Assembly (NCBI RefSeq): GCF_902459735.1
Contig: NZ_CABPRV010000005.1
Span: 1 to 64,000, forward strand
DNA from: Pandoraea capi
Lineage (GTDB): Bacteria; Pseudomonadota; Gammaproteobacteria; Burkholderiales; Burkholderiaceae
Direction: 5' to 3'
DNA: 64,000 nucleotides
Made by a program: the position numbers and the translations under genes. Positions within the stretch are counted from its first letter, which is position 1. The number at the start of each line of letters is the position of its first letter. Below are positions 61,248 through 64,000 of this stretch, in pieces. The notes beneath the pieces are model-generated. The model was not told the origin of the DNA, ran no database searches, and saw nothing but the letters and a program-made list of their open reading frames with translations.

Positions 61248-62447
61248 TTAGCGAAGTACTTGCGCGATGGCCGATGCCACGTGGTCGATGTTCTTGTCGT
61301 TGAGCGCAGCCACGCAGATGCGGCCGGTGCTCACGGCGTAAATGCCGAACTCTTCACGCAGACGTTCGACCTGGTCGGCGGTCAGGCCCGAGTACGAGAA
61401 CATGCCGCGCTGCTTGATCACGAACGAGAAATCGCGGTCCACGCCCTGGGCGCGGAGCTTCTCGACCAGTGCCAGACGCATGGCGCGGATGCGCTCGCGC
61501 ATCTCGGCAAGTTCTTCTTCCCACAGGGCGCGCAGTTCGGCGTTGCCCAGAACGGCGGCGACCACCGAGCCACCATGCGTCGGCGGGTTCGAGTAGTTGG
61601 TGCGGATCACGCGCTTGAGTTGCGAGAGCACACGGGCCGATTCGTCCTTGTTGCCCGTCACGATCGACAGGGCGCCAACGCGCTCACCGTACAGCGAGAA
61701 CGACTTGGAGAACGAGCTGGAGACAAAGAAGTTCAGGCCGGTCGCGGCGAACAGACGCACCACAGCGGCGTCGGCATCGATGCCGTCACCAAAGCCCTGG
61801 TAGGCGATGTCGAGGAACGGCACCAGCTTGCGGGCCTTCACGACTTCCACGACTTGCGCCCACTGGTCCATCGTCAGGTCGACGCCGGTCGGGTTGTGGC
61901 AGCAAGCGTGCAGCACGACGATCGTGCCTTCCGGTTCCTTGCCGAGCATGTCGAGCATGCCGGTGATGTTCACACCATGCGATGCGGCGTCGTAGTACGG
62001 GTACGAAACGACGTTGAAGCCGGCCGTGGTGAACAGGGCGCGGTGGTTTTCCCAGCTCGGATCGCTGATCGCGACCGTGGCGTTCGGGTTCAGTTGCTTC
62101 AGGAAATCAGCGCCGATCTTCAGTGCGCCCGTGCCACCCAGCGCCTGGGCGGTCACAACACGGCCTTCGGCCAGCACCGGCGATTCTTTGCCGAACAGCA
62201 TTTCCTGCACGGCCTTGTCGTAGGCGGCAATGCCTTCCATCGGCAGATAGCCGCGCGGCAGGCCGGCGGCCACACGTTGTTCTTCCGCTGCCTTCACAGC
62301 CTTGAGCAGGGGCAGTTTGCCTTCCGCATTGAAATACACGCCGACGCCCAGGTTCACCTTATCGGTGCGGTGATCGGCGTTGTAGGCTTCGTTCAGACCA
62401 AGAATGGGGTCGCGCGGGGCGAGTTCGACAGCGGAAAAGAGGGTCAT
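61248..62447 (-). CDS. tyrB: Aromatic amino acid / aspartate aminotransferase
   Basis: The 399 residues match the AspC/TyrB family: LAPRDPILGLNEAYNADHRT, ACCHNPTGVDLTMDQWAQVV and the PLP-binding Lys248 in FVSSSFSKSFSLYGERVGAL. The C-terminal GMFSYSGLTADQVERLREEF and VAALNDKNIDHVASAI follow. It transfers amino groups between glutamate and aspartate or aromatic amino acids. TyrB versus AspC cannot be settled; betaproteobacterial members of this group are usually called aromatic aminotransferase. It is divergent from uvrB. Confidence 0.92.
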   Translation of the reverse strand: MTLFSAVELAPRDPILGLNEAYNADHRTDKVNLGVGVYFNAEGKLPLLKAVKAAEEQRVAAGLPRGYLPMEGIAAYDKAVQEMLFGKESPVLAEGRVVTAQALGGTGALKIGADFLKQLNPNATVAISDPSWENHRALFTTAGFNVVSYPYYDAASHGVNITGMLDMLGKEPEGTIVVLHACCHNPTGVDLTMDQWAQVVEVVKARKLVPFLDIAYQGFGDGIDADAAVVRLFAATGLNFFVSSSFSKSFSLYGERVGALSIVTGNKDESARVLSQLKRVIRTNYSNPPTHGGSVVAAVLGNAELRALWEEELAEMRERIRAMRLALVEKLRAQGVDRDFSFVIKQRGMFSYSGLTADQVERLREEFGIYAVSTGRICVAALNDKNIDHVASAIAQVLR

Positions 62448-62722
62448 TTCGACGGCTCGAGGCAGGTAGTAGGAAAATGCAGCGGGACGGCCGCAACTTA
62501 CGCAGGATCGGCCCAGCGGGCTATTTTAGCGAAGATTACCCGCCCTTGTGGTAAACACCGGCCCGTAATGCACGAAATCGTGCCTTTTCGGCACAAAAAG
62601 TGCCACGTATTGCCAGAAATTGACGAAAGCCCGGGGAACCCCTCGACGTAACCCATTGGCGTCAGGGAATCGTCCGACGCGCTAGAATGCCAGATTACGT
62701 CCCTCATGTTCGCGCCCCCGCC

Positions 62723-64000
62723 ATGACCCCTGCGGCTGACACCGATCTCGACGAAAGCAAGTTCCTCACGTTCCCGGATTCGCCTTATCAGCTTTACTGC
62801 CCGTTTCCTGCGGCAGGCGATCAGCCCACGGCCATCGCGCAACTGGCGGAGGGCATTGAGGACGGGCTGGCATTTCAGACCCTGCTTGGCGTGACGGGCT
62901 CAGGCAAGACGTTCACGATGGCCAACGTCATTGCTCGTCTGGGCCGTCCCGCTATCGTGTTCGCGCCGAACAAGACGCTCGCGGCACAGTTGTATTCGGA
63001 GTTTCGCGAGTTTTTCCCGCGAAATGCGGTGGAGTATTTCGTCTCGTACTACGACTACTACCAACCGGAAGCGTACGTTCCGCAGCGCGACCTTTTCATC
63101 GAAAAGGATTCGTCGGTCAACGAGCACATCGAGCAGATGCGTCTGTCGGCGACGAAGAGTCTGCTTGAGCGGCGAGACGTGGTGATCGTGGCTACGGTGT
63201 CGGCCATCTACGGTATCGGTAATCCGAGCGAGTACCACCAGATGATCCTGACCGTGCGCCAGGGCGACAAACTGGGGCAGCGCGAAATCATCGCCCGTCT
63301 GATTGCGATGCAGTACACGCGTAACGAAACGGATTTTGGCCGAGGGACGTTCCGCGTTCGTGGCGACACCATCGACGTGTTTCCGGCTGAACATGCCGAG
63401 TTGGCCTTGCGTGTAGAGTTGTTCGACGACGAAGTCGACTCGTTGCAGTTGTTTGATCCGCTCACGGGGCGTGTGCGTCAGAAGGTGCCGCGATTCACGG
63501 TGTATCCGTCCTCACACTACGTGACGCCGCGAGATACGGTGTTGCGGGCGATCGAGACGATCAAGGACGAATTGCGCGAGCGGCTCGACTTCTTCTATAA
63601 GGACGGCAAGCTGGTCGAGGCGCAGCGCCTTGAACAACGTACCCGCTTCGATCTGGAAATGTTGCAGGAGCTGGGTTTCTGCAAGGGCATCGAAAACTAC
63701 TCGCGGCATCTGTCCGGCGCCGCACCGGGCGAGCCGCCACCGACGCTCGTCGACTACCTCCCGCCGGACGCCCTGATGTTCCTCGACGAGTCACATGTGC
63801 TCATCGGTCAGTTCAACGGCATGTACAACGGTGACCGGGCACGTAAGGAGAACCTCGTCAATTACGGATTCCGTTTGCCATCGGCGCTCGATAACCGTCC
63901 GCTCAAGTTTGCCGAGTATGAACGCAAGATGCGTCAGGCCATCTTCGTCTCGGCGACCCCCGCAGATTACGAAGCGAAGCGTACGGGGCAGGTGGTCGAG
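62723..64000 (+). CDS. uvrB: Excinuclease ABC subunit B (5' part, runs off the window)
   Basis: UvrB verifies DNA damage in nucleotide excision repair and loads UvrC. The visible 426 codons from ATG 62723 are open to the window end. Walker A is GVTGSGKT (residues 56-63). The beta-hairpin region [13 protein letters not shown] and the helicase elements [17 protein letters not shown] and MFLDESHV are clear. About 250 residues, including the UVR motif, lie beyond the window. I see no LexA box upstream, unlike E. coli uvrB, although TAGAAT (62683-62688) is a possible -10. Confidence 0.96.
   Translation, partial: MTPAADTDLDESKFLTFPDSPYQLYCPFPAAGDQPTAIAQLAEGIEDGLAFQTLLGVTGSGKTFTMANVIARLGRPAIVFAPNKTLAAQLYSEFREFFPRNAVEYFVSYYDYYQPEAYVPQRDLFIEKDSSVNEHIEQMRLSATKSLLERRDVVIVATVSAIYGIGNPSEYHQMILTVRQGDKLGQREIIARLIAMQYTRNETDFGRGTFRVRGDTIDVFPAEHAELALRVELFDDEVDSLQLFDPLTGRVRQKVPRFTVYPSSHYVTPRDTVLRAIETIKDELRERLDFFYKDGKLVEAQRLEQRTRFDLEMLQELGFCKGIENYSRHLSGAAPGEPPPTLVDYLPPDALMFLDESHVLIGQFNGMYNGDRARKENLVNYGFRLPSALDNRPLKFAEYERKMRQAIFVSATPADYEAKRTGQVVE

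Noticed and set aside
61170-62651. A 493-codon open frame on the plus strand opposite the aminotransferase gene
   Set aside because: It spans a terminator and the divergent promoter region, which a real gene would not.
1-64000. Search by eye for CRISPR arrays, insertion sequences, prophage or integron features
   Set aside because: No regularly spaced repeats, transposase or integrase genes, or terminal inverted repeats were seen; all large gaps are accounted for in the feature list.

Overview
The window is a gene-dense, high-GC stretch of chromosome from a betaproteobacterium. Protein style and content point to the Burkholderiaceae, most likely Pandoraea or a close relative: an intracellular PHA depolymerase, topoisomerase IV, a MocR regulator beside DUF2917, and DUF1841, DUF2322 and DUF4399 proteins. 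The genus is an inference from remembered protein sequences, not from a search. I see no insertion sequence, prophage, integron, CRISPR array, rRNA or tRNA.

Layout. 1-3.5 kb: the distal part of a branched-chain amino acid ABC operon (livH-livM-livG-livF), preceded by the last codons of an upstream gene and closed by a terminator. 3.7-4.8 kb: a broken MASE4-GGDEF diguanylate cyclase whose GGDEF signature carries an in-frame amber codon. 4.8-9.4 kb: folA and thyA (overlapping), then a ferric-type ABC ATPase and a divergent two-domain permease, with no binding protein. 10-16.9 kb: a LysR regulator, an orphan NMT1-type binding protein, a one-chain isopropylmalate-dehydratase/aconitase-like enzyme with its two domains in reversed order, a family III CoA-transferase and a methylacyl-CoA-racemase-like enzyme. 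This is the least conventional locus and the best candidate for an undescribed pathway, probably for a branched dicarboxylic acid. 17-25.3 kb: a lipoprotein, dinB under a LexA box, mgtC, a second lipoprotein, a photolyase, a urea-type transporter and glnS. 25.4-30 kb: small membrane proteins, a 77-residue protein with a palindrome-rich leader, an ElaA-like acetyltransferase and the ABC-F protein Uup.

30-36.7 kb: parE and parC, separated by two secreted-protein genes (DUF4399 and an overlapping lytic transglycosylase); parE has a tandem repeat and two DnaA boxes upstream. 36.7-45.2 kb: a divergent LysR/MFS pair, RidA, a fold-type I aminotransferase, an EamA exporter, a glyoxalase-like protein and a divergent DUF2917/MocR pair with repeated operator-like motifs. 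45.4-49.7 kb: htpG with a recognisable sigma-32 promoter, ubiC (possibly leaderless), a family 6 uracil/hypoxanthine-DNA glycosylase and a spermidine-synthase-like protein. 49.8-55.3 kb: DUF2322, a BenE transporter, a MoxR ATPase/CoxE VWA pair, tandem c-type cytochromes and DUF1841. 55.5-64 kb: EamA, a RutE-like nitroreductase, nth and a soluble RsxB-like ferredoxin, a TetR regulator, phaZ, an aromatic/aspartate aminotransferase and the 5' part of uvrB.

DNA repair is well represented (dinB, phr, the family 6 glycosylase, nth, uvrB). Most of the remainder is housekeeping metabolism and transport. Where a start codon was chosen from several, the reason is given in the entry.
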